NCBI GenBank assembly: GCA_030065935.1
Contig: JASJCP010000024.1
Span: 1 to 64,000 of the forward strand
From: Xenococcaceae cyanobacterium MO_167.B27
Lineage (GTDB): Bacteria > Cyanobacteriota > Cyanobacteriia > Cyanobacteriales > Xenococcaceae
Direction of reading: 5' to 3'
Length of the DNA stretch: 64,000 bases
Positions 55,826 through 64,000 of this stretch are shown one piece after another. The translations under genes were made by a program, and so were the position numbers. Each line of letters starts with the position of its first letter. The stretch's first letter is position 1. The notes beneath the pieces were generated by a model. The model was not told where the DNA came from and searched no databases. It saw nothing but the letters and a program-made list of their open reading frames with translations.

Positions 55826-57850
55826 TTAACCAATGACTTCCTTAGCTTTGGCAACTACGTTATCAACATTGAAGCCAAAATTCTCTAGAGCAACACCACC
55901 AGGAGCAGAAGCACCAAAGGTATCTATACCAACAATTGCACCATTATCACCTGTATAACGTTGCCAACCAAAAGTAGTACCAGCTTCTACTGCTACACGG
56001 TTTTTAATAGCTTTAGGTAGTACTGATTCTTTGTATTCTTCGCTTTGAGCTTCAAATAATTCCCAGGAAGGAAGAGAAACTACACGAACTTTCTTCCCTT
56101 CTGCTTTCAGAATGTCTGCTGCTTTAACACAAAGCTCTAATTCACTACCAGTACCAATTAAGATTAGGTCTAATTCGTCTGGAGCAAAACCACAAGATAG
56201 GACGTAACCGCCTTTTTCCGCTTTCTCGATGGAAGAACCTTCTAGTTGTGGCAGACCTTGACGAGAAAGAGCTATAAGAGTGGGGTTAGATTTGCTTTCT
56301 ATTGCTACTTTATAAGCTGCGGAAGTTTCGTTACCATCAGCAGGACGAAAGACGCTGAGGTTAGGAATCATCCGTAAAGATGCAACGTGTTCTACGGGCT
56401 GGTGGGTGGGGCCATCTTCTCCTACTGCAATAGAGTCGTGGGTCATTACCCAAATAACTCTGGCTTCAGAAAGAGCAGATAAGCGAATGGCATTACGCAT
56501 ATAGTCGGTGAAGACTAAGAAAGTTGCACCATAGGGAATTAGACCACCGCCATGAAGAGCCATACCGTTACAAATTGCACCCATAGCGTGTTCTCTTACA
56601 CCAAAGTGTAAATTACGCTCTCCATAAGCACCTTTCTGGAAGTCTCCAGTAGATTTGAGGGCAGTTTTGTTAGAAGGAGCGAGGTCAGCAGAGCCACCAA
56701 TTAATTCGGGGAGAGTTTCGGCGATCGCATTTAAGATTTTACCAGAGATATTACGAGTTGCATCTGCTTTATCTGCTGGGGTATAGGTAGGTAAGCAATC
56801 AGTCCAGTTTTCAGGAAGTTCACCACTGACCATTCTTTCTAATAAAGCAGTATCTTCAGCATATTTAGCTTTGTAGTCGGCAAAAGTTTTATTCCATTCT
56901 GCTTCGTACTCTGCACCACGATCTACTGCTTTACGGAAATGAGCCAGAGCGTCTTCGGGTATTTCAAATTCTGAGTAATTCCAACCGAGATTTTCCCGAG
57001 TTAATTTGACTTCTTCTGCACCTAAAGCTGCACCGTGAACACCGTAAGTGTTTACTTTGTTGGGAGAACCATAACCAATCAGGGTGGTAATCTTAATAAA
57101 AGATGGCTTATCTGTAACTGCTTTGGCTGCTTCAATAGCTTTTGCCATTGCATCAAGACTTTCGTTGTCTTCTCCGTTACCTTTTTCTACGTGCTGTACG
57201 TGCCAGCCATAGGCTTCAAAACGCTTGTTAACATCTTCTGTAAAGGCAATGTCGGTACTTCCTTCGATCGAGATGCTATTGTCATCGTAAAGTACAATCA
57301 ACTTCCCTAAACCCAGGTGTCCTGCTAAAGATGCAGCCTCACCTGAAATTCCTTCCATATTGCAACCATCCCCTACAATGACATAGGTGTAGTGATCGAT
57401 GATTGTAGAGTCTGGCTTGTTGAATTTAGCAGCAAGATGAGCTTCTGCCATTGCCAACCCAACAGCATTAGCAATCCCTTGTCCCAAAGGCCCTGTAGTT
57501 ACTTCGATACCTTTCGTAACGTGATTTTCGGGGTGTCCTGGTGTTTTAGAATCCCACTGGCGGAATTGCTTAATATCTTCGAGGCTGACGCTGTCATAGC
57601 CTGTTAAATGTAGCAAAGCGTATTGCAACATACAACCATGACCAGCAGATAGGACGAAGCGATCGCGATTCAACCAAGATGGATTTTTGGGATTGTAGCG
57701 CATTAGGCGATCCCAAAGGACAAAAGCCATTGGAGCAGCCCCCATAGGCAGTCCTGGATGTCCTGATTTAGCTTTTTCTACTGCATCTATTGCTAAGAAG
57801 CGAATCGAGTTGATACAAAGTTGTTCTAGTGACTGGGTGGCAACTACCAT
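55826..57850 (-). CDS. tkt: Transketolase
   Basis: Transfers two-carbon ketol units between sugar phosphates in the Calvin cycle and the pentose phosphate pathway. The 674-residue enzyme shows [38 protein letters not shown], the TPP motif [20 protein letters not shown] to DDN, and in the second domain [32 protein letters not shown] and [20 protein letters not shown]-like sequence. It lies 147 bases downstream of fabF on the same strand, an order seen in other cyanobacteria, and ends at a strong terminator. A second, divergent family member is at 10907-13105. Confidence 0.97.
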   Translation of the reverse strand: MVVATQSLEQLCINSIRFLAIDAVEKAKSGHPGLPMGAAPMAFVLWDRLMRYNPKNPSWLNRDRFVLSAGHGCMLQYALLHLTGYDSVSLEDIKQFRQWDSKTPGHPENHVTKGIEVTTGPLGQGIANAVGLAMAEAHLAAKFNKPDSTIIDHYTYVIVGDGCNMEGISGEAASLAGHLGLGKLIVLYDDNSISIEGSTDIAFTEDVNKRFEAYGWHVQHVEKGNGEDNESLDAMAKAIEAAKAVTDKPSFIKITTLIGYGSPNKVNTYGVHGAALGAEEVKLTRENLGWNYSEFEIPEDALAHFRKAVDRGAEYEAEWNKTFADYKAKYAEDTALLERMVSGELPENWTDCLPTYTPADKADATRNISGKILNAIAETLPELIGGSADLAPSNKTALKSTGDFQKGAYGERNLHFGVREHAMGAICNGMALHGGGLIPYGATFLVFTDYMRNAIRLSALSEARVIWVMTHDSIAVGEDGPTHQPVEHVASLRMIPNLSVFRPADGNETSAAYKVAIESKSNPTLIALSRQGLPQLEGSSIEKAEKGGYVLSCGFAPDELDLILIGTGSELELCVKAADILKAEGKKVRVVSLPSWELFEAQSEEYKESVLPKAIKNRVAVEAGTTFGWQRYTGDNGAIVGIDTFGASAPGGVALENFGFNVDNVVAKAKEVIG

Positions 57851-57997
57851 AATTCTTATCTAACTAAACTACGATACATAATTTGAGCTTTCTCAAACCT
57901 GATGGTTGTGGGTTGCCCAAGGCTTACCCCATCATCCCACTCTTTGGGTTTGACGAGCAACATTCCATTGCTCTTTGGAGAAGTATAATTTCGGACA

Positions 57998-59266
57998 TTA
58001 TCTTGGTGCAATATCAGGGGACACCTTTTTGAATGCCAATGTAACATTATGACCCCCAAAACCGAAAGAGTTAGATAGAGCCACTGCTACTTCTAATTTT
58101 CTGCTTTGGTTAGGAACGTAATCTAAATCGCATTCTGGATCGGGATATTCTAGATTGATGGTGGGCGGAACTTGCTGATTGGCGATCGCCATTAGGGTAG
58201 CAACTGCTTCAATTCCTCCTGAACCCCCTAACAAGTGACCTGTCATCGACTTAGTCGAACTAATTGCTACATTATAAGCACTATTTCCCAGAGCTTTTTT
58301 AATAGCTTTAGTTTCAGTGGGATCGTTAGCAGGGGTACTAGTTCCATGAGCATTAATATAATTTATAGTTTCTGGAGCTAGGTTAGCGTCCTCAAGAGCT
58401 AGTTCCATTGCTCTAGCTGCCCCTAAACCTTCTGGAACAGGGGAGGTCATGTGATAAGCATCACAAGTCATTCCGTAACCCACCATTTCGCCATAAATTT
58501 TCGCTCCCCGATTTAGAGCTTGCTCTAATTCTTCAAGAATTAAAATTCCTGCGCCTTCTCCCATAACAAAGCCATCTCGTTTGTGGTCAAAGGGACGGCT
58601 AGCATGAGCAGGATCGTCATTACGAGTAGATAAGGCTTTAGCAGAGCAGAAACCAGCGAAGGATAAAGGAGTGATACATGCTTCTGTGCCACCGCAAATC
58701 ATGGTATCTGCATACCCTCTTTGAATCAGACGAAAGGCATCACCAATAGCGTGAGAACCAGCAGCGCAAGCTGTTACAGTACAAGAGTTAGGCCCTTTAG
58801 CTCCTGTATGAATTGCTGTTAAGCCAGCAGCCATATTAGCAATCATGGTAGGAATAGTGAAAGGACTAACTTTTCTTGGTCCTTTAGTTAGGAGAACTTC
58901 ATTTTGGGTTTCCATCACTCGAAGTCCCCCTACCCCAGTGCCAATTATTACTCCTACTCGGTCAGCGTTAAGATCGTCAATGACAAATTTAGCATCAGTA
59001 AGAGCTTGTTTACTGGCTGCAATAGCAAAATGAGCAAAACGATCTATGCGCTTTGCTTCTTTTTTTTCTAAATATTCATGAGGGTCAAATCCTTTAACCT
59101 CAGCAGCAATATGGCAGCTGTGTTGGGAAGCATCAAACTGGGTAATTTTATCAAAGCCATGACGACCATTTAATAAACTTTCCCAATATTCTTGGAGATT
59201 ATTACCAATAGGAGTAACTGAACCCAAACCAGTTACTACTACTCTTCTGTTTTGCCAATTTGTCAT
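57998..59266 (-). CDS. fabF: 3-oxoacyl-ACP synthase II
   Basis: FabF condenses malonyl-ACP with acyl-ACP in fatty acid elongation. The 422-residue protein has the start RRVVVTGLGSVTPIGNN, the catalytic Cys in SCTVTACAAGSHAIGDAF, and the two catalytic His in NAHGTSTPANDPTE and SMTGHLLGGSGGIEAVAT. Complete, with the usual C-terminal NSFGFGGHNVTLAF. It lies 72 bases after acpP on the same strand, a near-universal pairing, and before tkt. An AGAG site precedes ATG 59266. Confidence 0.97.
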   Translation of the reverse strand: MTNWQNRRVVVTGLGSVTPIGNNLQEYWESLLNGRHGFDKITQFDASQHSCHIAAEVKGFDPHEYLEKKEAKRIDRFAHFAIAASKQALTDAKFVIDDLNADRVGVIIGTGVGGLRVMETQNEVLLTKGPRKVSPFTIPTMIANMAAGLTAIHTGAKGPNSCTVTACAAGSHAIGDAFRLIQRGYADTMICGGTEACITPLSFAGFCSAKALSTRNDDPAHASRPFDHKRDGFVMGEGAGILILEELEQALNRGAKIYGEMVGYGMTCDAYHMTSPVPEGLGAARAMELALEDANLAPETINYINAHGTSTPANDPTETKAIKKALGNSAYNVAISSTKSMTGHLLGGSGGIEAVATLMAIANQQVPPTINLEYPDPECDLDYVPNQSRKLEVAVALSNSFGFGGHNVTLAFKKVSPDIAPR

Positions 59267-59338
59267 TTTCGCTCTCTAATCCTTATGCCAGAATGCTGCT
59301 TTGTTATGTCTTAATTACTTATCAAGATTAATTCAAAA

Positions 59339-59587
59339 TTATGCAGTTGTTTCTATATTGGAACTAATATAATCTACTGCTTTTCCTACGGTATCTATTT
59401 GTTCTGCTGCTTCATCAGGAATTTCTAGATCGAATTCTTCTTCTAGTGCCATTACTAACTCTACTGTATCCAGAGAATCTGCCCCCAAATCGTTAGCAAA
59501 GCTGGCTTCTGCTGTAACTGTGTCTTCTTCGACTTCTAGTTGTTCGATAACTATTTTTTTAACTCGTTCAAAGGTTTCTTGATTCAT
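59339..59587 (-). CDS. acpP: Acyl carrier protein
   Basis: The 82-residue carrier of growing acyl chains in fatty acid synthesis. It is acidic and has the phosphopantetheine site Ser38 in [18 protein letters not shown]. Helix 1 ([14 protein letters not shown]) and the final helix ([15 protein letters not shown]) are complete. It heads the acpP-fabF-tkt series on the minus strand. A stem-loop lies in its leader (59630-59656). ATG 59587 has only a weak ribosome site. Confidence 0.97.
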   Translation of the reverse strand: MNQETFERVKKIVIEQLEVEEDTVTAEASFANDLGADSLDTVELVMALEEEFDLEIPDEAAEQIDTVGKAVDYISSNIETTA

Positions 59588-59629
59588 TGATTTTTTACCG
59601 CTAAATATCTCATTTTAAAAATCTGAGGT

Positions 59630-59656
59630 GGAAACGGGGCGGTTATTGCCGTTTCC
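59630..59656 (-). promoter_or_regulatory. Stem-loop in the acpP leader
   Basis: GGAAACGG (59630-59637) and CCGTTTCC (59649-59656) form a perfect 8-bp stem around an 11-base loop, 42 bases upstream of the acpP start on the minus strand. No T-run follows, so it is not a standard terminator. A regulatory or stabilising leader structure, or a dispersed repeat, is possible. Confidence 0.45.
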
Positions 59657-59796
59657 TAATAAAACAGTCATTGTTTCAGATCAGCATTTCTCATCTTATC
59701 TGAAAGAGGTACAATTCCCACCACCAGAATATACGTTTATTAAATTGTCACTCTTTCCAAAAACGATCAATAAAACTATATAGGACTTTCCTGGGT

Positions 59797-59832
59797 AAAA
59801 AAAGAAGCCTACAGATTTAATCTCTAGACTTC
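59797..59832 (-). terminator. Rho-independent terminator of the 59885-60397 gene
   Basis: On the minus strand GAAGTCTAGAGAT pairs with ATCTGTAGGCTTC (three mismatches or bulges) and is followed by TTTTTTT. It lies about 53 bases past the stop codon of the low-complexity gene and before acpP. Confidence 0.7.
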
Positions 59833-59884
59833 CTAACTCAGTGAACAATCACTTGAGATTCCATTCCGAGTCTTTATGCTATGG

Positions 59885-60397
59885 TTAGAATTTCTTTTGA
59901 CGTGCCATTTCTTTAAATTTATTTAAGCTAGGCCCGGGACGACGGCGAGAAGCAGATTTCCCCATCAGATATGTAGTGGCAAAAGTTGCTTCTGGCTCTT
60001 GTGGAACTTCAGAGGATTGGGAGCTAGTATCGTTATACATAGCTTTGACCCAGAAAGGCTGTTCCCAAGAAGAAGCACTTGAATCAGTTGGTGCAGCAGG
60101 TTTTTTTGCAGATTCTTTTTGGCTTGAGGTACTAGATTTTTCTTGATCCGCTTTCTTTCTGGCTTTAACTTTTTTGGCTTTAGAAGCGGTTTTTGCTTCT
60201 GGGGATGGGGTGGACTTAGTAGCTTCTTCTACTGTTTCTATGGTGGCTTCTGGGGATGGGGCGGACTTAGTAGCTTCTTCTACTGTTTCGACTGTTTTAG
60301 CCTCAGTTTTTTCGGTGACAGAGGGAGTTACTTCTGTTTCATTAAGTTCTAAATAAAATTCGCTTTTTTTGCCTTGATTCAATATTTTTCCAAGCAT
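59885..60397 (-). CDS. Low-complexity protein with conserved C-terminal motif
   Basis: 170 residues, rich in Glu, Lys, Ser, Thr, Ala and Pro. A 17-residue unit is repeated in tandem (TVETVEEATKSAPSPEA then TIETVEEATKSTPSPEA, about 35-68), followed by a basic patch (KAKKVKARKKADQEK). The C-terminus (WVKAMYNDTS, ATFATTYLMGKSASRRRPGP, SLNKFKEMARQKK) is ordered in character and looks like the conserved part of a cyanobacterial family, from memory. Mostly disordered; possible nucleic acid or ribosome association because of the basic motifs, which is only a guess. Single gene with its own terminator. Confidence 0.7.
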   Translation of the reverse strand: MLGKILNQGKKSEFYLELNETEVTPSVTEKTEAKTVETVEEATKSAPSPEATIETVEEATKSTPSPEAKTASKAKKVKARKKADQEKSSTSSQKESAKKPAAPTDSSASSWEQPFWVKAMYNDTSSQSSEVPQEPEATFATTYLMGKSASRRRPGPSLNKFKEMARQKKF

Positions 60398-61137
60398 CTT
60401 TAATTAATTCCTAGGTTGTTAGTGTTTTGGTGGAGATAAATATTGTTAACTGGGATTGACCAAGCCCCTTTAGATCAGGGGTTAGGGGGTAGGGTGTGGT
60501 GTGTGGGGTTTAGGCAAGAATAGCCCCGAAAATGGTTACAAGCTCCTCCCATCAGGGTTGAAAGAAAACAAACCCTCTTTCGAGAGAACCCTGGGGGAAT
60601 CTTTAAGCAATTCTCTATTACGAGGATCCCTCTCTTCTAGGGCGGTGTCCCCACACCCTCGTCCAAGGGGGCTTTTCATCTTAAGTTGCTGGTGCGCGTC
60701 CCTCAAATAAGAATTTTTGAAGCCCCCATCCCACTCCTACACCCTACACCTGCGAGCTAGGCTCGCTTGACCTTTGTCGCTTCAAACAAATCTTTACTTA
60801 GCTAGGTTGCAGCTTGATCTTGCAATGGATAAAACCTGCTACTAAGGATTTATGAGAAGGTAGTGTAACAAAATGTTTTGCTATTCTAATCAAGCCAGAA
60901 AAATAAATTATCCGCAATTAATATTTACAAAACTTAATTATTATGGGCTGTGTGGAAGTAGTATATCCCATGATTTATTAAGTTAAGTAACTATTTTTGG
61001 CGATCAATCTCATTTTTACCGATTAATAATTAGTAAGTACCATTTAGATAATTAACCGATGCAGAGAAATCATGGTTGTTTAATGTAAATAAAAATGCCA
61101 TTATTTTTAGACTTTCTTTATGGTTTGGAAAAAATTG
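60398..61137. other. Repeat-rich spacer, no gene seen
   Basis: About 740 bases. The first half is unusually GC-rich and contains TAGGGTGTGGTGTGTGGGG (about 60488), an ACCCTCTTTCGAGAGAACCC hairpin (60570-60589), GGGCGGTGTCCCCACACCC (60640-60658), CACTCCTACACCCTACACC (60731-60749) and GCGAGCTAGGCTCGC (60752-60766, a perfect 7-bp stem). A 69-codon frame inside it has no coding character. The second half is AT-rich. Confidence 0.55.
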
Positions 61138-61204
61138 TATAATCAGGTTAGGTGAGAGGAGAGTCGCCAGGTGTTCCTAAAGGAAGCAGGGGGTGTACAT
61201 TTTC
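61138..61204 (+). promoter_or_regulatory. Strong -10 box and GC-rich leader of the 61205 gene
   Basis: A perfect TATAAT (61138-61143) is followed by a leader of about 55 bases with GGTGAGAGGAGAGTCGCCAG, a TTCC-TAAA-GGAA hairpin and AGGAAGCAGGGGG just before the start. The -35 region is weak. The leader is far richer in G than its surroundings and may be structured RNA; see findings. Confidence 0.5.
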
Positions 61205-61492
61205 ATGAACCTAGATGAATACATAAAAAAGATGGAAGTGGGTGAGTTAGACCGTAAAACTATTCAAGAATTTTCTAAAAAAGCATCATTAAGTAGAATT
61301 TTTCGCCTTTATGGCTCTTATGGAGAGGCAAAAAAAATTCATATTTATGGGGATGAATCATTAAACTGGATACTTTCATCCTTGCAAAAAGCCTTAAAAT
61401 TATCTGAGTTTCATCAAGCTTCTGACCTCCTTAATACAGATATCAACGCCTCTTTTGCGTGCTTTTGGCAGGAAGTTCAACAACGTAATTAA
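61205..61492 (+). CDS. Small hypothetical protein
   Basis: 95 residues from ATG 61205 (NLDEYIKKMEVGELDRKTIQ, FSKKASLSRIFRLYGSYGEA, LNWILSSLQKALKLSEFHQA, ASFACFWQEVQQR). It is predicted all-helical and soluble; no family recognised. The G-rich stretch AGGAAGCAGGGGG 15-25 bases upstream may serve ribosome binding, or a GTG at 61193 may be the start. A perfect -10 box upstream argues that it is expressed. No close neighbour on its strand. Confidence 0.55.
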   Translation: MNLDEYIKKMEVGELDRKTIQEFSKKASLSRIFRLYGSYGEAKKIHIYGDESLNWILSSLQKALKLSEFHQASDLLNTDINASFACFWQEVQQRN

Positions 61493-61697
61493 ATTGCCAC
61501 AACTTTTAATAGCTTCAGTCAAACGGACTACCTGCAGTATAGAGACTATCCAGTGTCGGGGATTAATAGAAAATATCTTAATCTTTGCTTCGACTACTAT
61601 AATTTAAGAATTCCTAACCGCGCGCCTCTATTTGCTATGAGCTAAGACCTTTTATTCAGTATTTGTCTTGGGAGTGCAAGATATTAGTTTTTAATTC

Positions 61698-62345
61698 TCA
61701 CAAAATCTCTCCCTCTTCTCCCAAAGCAGGATAAGCCTCTCCTTTCTGACGACAAATAGCAGCTATTTCAGGATAAGCCCATTCAAAGATAACTTTGTTA
61801 AACATATCAGAATCAAGGCTCATACTGTCATACATCCCTGCTGCTAATCTTTGGCGTTGCGCTTCAAACAAAACTACTGCTGCTGCTACTGATACATTGA
61901 GAGATTGTACCATCCCCAACATGGGAATAATTATATGTCCATCACTCAAGTCGGCTGCTAACTGACTAACTCCGTGTTTTTCTGCACCTAATAAGATAGC
62001 TGTTGGTTGAGTATAGTCGATGGTGCGATAATCTAATGCTTCCTGACTCAGATGAGCAGCATAAACTTTAAAATTAGATTGTTGTAAATTTGCGATCGCG
62101 TCTTTAATATTAGGATAAGTATTAAGCTTTACCCATTTTTCACTACCAACAGCTACTTGAGAGTAAGTAGGCATTTCACTTTTACTATTAACCGCGTTGA
62201 CTTCAAATACTCCTACCGCATCACAAGTACGAATGATAGCTGATAAATTGTGGGGTTTATGGACATCTTCTGTGATGACGGTTAAATCAGGTTGTCTTTT
62301 ACTGAGAACTTGTTGTAATTTTCTGTATCTTCGCGGGATAACCAT
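61698..62345 (-). CDS. trmH: tRNA (guanosine(18)-2'-O)-methyltransferase TrmH
   Basis: A SPOUT-class enzyme that methylates the ribose of G18 in the tRNA D-loop. The 215-residue protein begins RRYRKLQQVLSKRQPDLTVI, has motif 1 with the catalytic Arg in NLSAIIRTCDAVGVFEV, motif 2 in AILLGAEKHGVS, and motif 3 in IPMLGMVQSLNVSVAAAVVL. The C-terminal extension (FEAQRQRLAAGMYDS and on) is typical of TrmH rather than TrmL. It is divergent from the TPR/CHAT gene, 41 bases apart. Confidence 0.94.
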   Translation of the reverse strand: MVIPRRYRKLQQVLSKRQPDLTVITEDVHKPHNLSAIIRTCDAVGVFEVNAVNSKSEMPTYSQVAVGSEKWVKLNTYPNIKDAIANLQQSNFKVYAAHLSQEALDYRTIDYTQPTAILLGAEKHGVSQLAADLSDGHIIIPMLGMVQSLNVSVAAAVVLFEAQRQRLAAGMYDSMSLDSDMFNKVIFEWAYPEIAAICRQKGEAYPALGEEGEIL

Positions 62346-62386
62346 AAAATGTTTATTTTTAAGTTTTAAATCGAAAATCTCTAATT

Positions 62387-64000
62387 ATGGCACAGCTTAA
62401 TAATATTCTTCAAAGTATTTCTGACTTAAAGATAGAATCAGTGGCAAAGGTTTTGGATTGGTGTTGGTTGGTGGATTTTGGTCAAGGTGATTTTGCTCAA
62501 GGGAAGTCTCTAGCAGAAATAGTTTTACTTGATGATTGGAATCCAGATACTTTAATAGTTCGTGCCATAATCCATCAACTTCAAGGAGAATATAATCAAG
62601 CTTTATCCTTATTTACAGAAGCTTTTTCTCTCCCATCTAGTTTAGAGCAAAAACTGATTATTGCTACTTTTGCTTATCTAACTGAGCAAAAAGCCCAAGA
62701 AACTCTAGCAGACGATTTTGCTGTCAGTTTGAATATCAGTTTTACTAGCAGTTGGCATAATAGAGTTCAAGCTCTCAAACAAAAAATATCCAATACGAAT
62801 CTGAGATTAAAAACTAATTTCATCGAACAGATTGCCAAAATATTACCCTATTTCCGTACTGTCCTAGTTAGACAAAGTAATTTTGTCCAAAAAGAACGAT
62901 ATTGTCAAAAAATCCAAAACAAGCTTAGTCAACAATTGGAAATATATCAAGATGCAGAAGTATATGCCATCGCCGAGTATTTGTATGGTGTCCTAGCCCA
63001 TATACTGAGTCTAGCAGGACAAATTAAACCAGGATGGGAGCTACTGTGCCATTTAACTGAAGCTTATAGTCATTCTGATAAATTTTTACAAACTGGTTGG
63101 TTTTTCCTCAACCAAGGGGATTTAGTCGTTAGCCTCAATTCTTTGGGTAAACCAATTTTATTTGGATATTGTGTCGCAGAAGTAATCACTAATCCCCAGG
63201 GTAAACGACTATTAGACCGCTCTTCTATTGATACTACTACCGCACAAAAACTCTACTCCCGAGCTAGAAGATATTTTAGTAAGGCTCAAGCACCAAGGGG
63301 AGAAGCTATGGCAATCATGAGATTAGCTTACCTTAATGCTGTAGGTGGTCAGTGGAATCTAGCTGCTTTCGGTTATGGGGAGGCTAAACAATATTTTACC
63401 ATAACTGGCGATCGCCTTAATGTCATGGCAGCCGAAATGGGTCGTCTTTGGAGTATTCTACAATATCAACCCCTAGACTCTGATTGTCTAGCAATTCTTA
63501 GAAAATGGACTCAATGGATTCACGAGCAAGGAGCTATTTCTTGGGGAATAAGTTTTGCTTTTGCTTTTGCTTTAGCTGCGGAAGAAGCTTTGTTAATAGA
63601 GCAAGATTTAGATGTAGCTCTACGCTTCATTAAAGTAGCCGAAATTCTAGTGAGCGAGTTAGAAATAGCACAACGTATTTGCTCTTCTGTTGCTTGTAAA
63701 CAACTGTGGCAAAGTTGTTTATTAATCCTTGAAAATGTCTCTCAAAAACTAGTACAAAAACTGGCTCTAAGCCATAAATGGGAACAAGCATTTTATCTAG
63801 CTGAAAAAGTTAGAATTTATGGAATTGATCCTTTAGAAAATACTGATTATTTAAAAAATATTTTCAACTCTATTCCTACTATTAATGATTTATCTAATCA
63901 ACTTAAATCCAAGGTTTTAGTACTAGCCTATTTAGTCACAGACGATAGTTTATTGATGTGGGGTATTACCAAACAAGGTTTAATCAAAACTCATGTCTGG
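62387..64000 (+). CDS. TPR/CHAT-domain protein, cut by the right edge
   Basis: An open frame of 538 codons runs from ATG 62387 to the window end with no stop. It is mostly helical and reads like degenerate TPR repeats (YNQALSLFTEAFSLPSSLEQ, AEYLYGVLAHILSLAGQIKP, KLYSRARRYFSKAQAPRGEA, LDVALRFIKVAEILVSELEI). The last part, SKVLVLAYLVTDDSLLMWGI then TKQGLIKTHVW, is the typical opening of a CHAT domain, a caspase-like peptidase or pseudo-peptidase. Large TPR-CHAT proteins are common in cyanobacteria; the catalytic His and Cys would lie beyond the edge. Divergent from trmH. Confidence 0.75.
   Translation, partial: MAQLNNILQSISDLKIESVAKVLDWCWLVDFGQGDFAQGKSLAEIVLLDDWNPDTLIVRAIIHQLQGEYNQALSLFTEAFSLPSSLEQKLIIATFAYLTEQKAQETLADDFAVSLNISFTSSWHNRVQALKQKISNTNLRLKTNFIEQIAKILPYFRTVLVRQSNFVQKERYCQKIQNKLSQQLEIYQDAEVYAIAEYLYGVLAHILSLAGQIKPGWELLCHLTEAYSHSDKFLQTGWFFLNQGDLVVSLNSLGKPILFGYCVAEVITNPQGKRLLDRSSIDTTTAQKLYSRARRYFSKAQAPRGEAMAIMRLAYLNAVGGQWNLAAFGYGEAKQYFTITGDRLNVMAAEMGRLWSILQYQPLDSDCLAILRKWTQWIHEQGAISWGISFAFAFALAAEEALLIEQDLDVALRFIKVAEILVSELEIAQRICSSVACKQLWQSCLLILENVSQKLVQKLALSHKWEQAFYLAEKVRIYGIDPLENTDYLKNIFNSIPTINDLSNQLKSKVLVLAYLVTDDSLLMWGITKQGLIKTHVW

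Noticed and set aside
60501-60710. 69-codon frame in the GC-rich spacer
   Set aside because: It consists of translated hairpin repeats and has no conserved character.
61150-61204. Firm call of a glutamine riboswitch
   Set aside because: The GGAAGCAGG core is suggestive but the preceding stem does not fit the known P1, so it is kept only as a finding.

Overview
The window is a piece of a cyanobacterial chromosome. The photosynthesis genes (psbO, petE, petJ), the fused thiamine gene thiO/thiG, the group 2 and 3 sigma factors sigC and sigF, the PATAN-type response regulators and many copies of the GCGATCGC octamer all point that way. The DNA is AT-rich and the spacers carry many short direct repeats and palindromes. 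I cannot name the species.

Layout. 1-3354: possible tail of an IS605-type element, then DUF3119, DUF3086 and plsY on the plus strand, with a convergent PAP/fibrillin gene. 3597-6565 (minus): psbO, sigF and a PilP-like lipoprotein. 7022-13105: housekeeping and accessory genes (phosphohexomutase, a HicB-like remnant, a sirtuin, a secreted protein, a transketolase/phosphoketolase-like enzyme). 13416-14144: exported beta-carbonic anhydrase.

14518-39696 is the centre of interest: about 25 kb with 15 chemotaxis-like signalling genes, all on the minus strand. The downstream half has the order of the positive-phototaxis (pix/tax1) locus: PATAN regulator, CheY, CheW, photoreceptor MCP, second MCP, hybrid CheA, then an extra CheW. 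The photoreceptor MCP carries a GAF domain with both cysteine motifs of a DXCF cyanobacteriochrome; its neighbour carries a GAF domain in which both sites are lost. The upstream half is a second system (two PATAN regulators, CheY, MCP, hybrid CheA, then CheW, a dCache MCP and another CheW). The two halves probably signal to type IV pilus motility.

39916-43877: divergent petE and petJ (the alternative electron carriers), a 56-residue membrane protein, panD and thiO/thiG. 43878-49245: a low-density accessory stretch with broken genes, a pentapeptide-repeat protein, a heparinase II/III-like exported protein and a second possible IS605-type end. 49246-54566: a small conserved protein, accD, a phosphodiester glycosidase-family protein, tRNA-Pro(CGG), lipA with a duplicated tail, and sigC. 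54944-59587 (minus): acpP, fabF and tkt, followed past a clear terminator by a pentapeptide-repeat gene. 59885-64000: a low-complexity protein, a small unknown protein behind a strong -10 box, trmH, and the start of a large TPR/CHAT protein that runs off the right edge.
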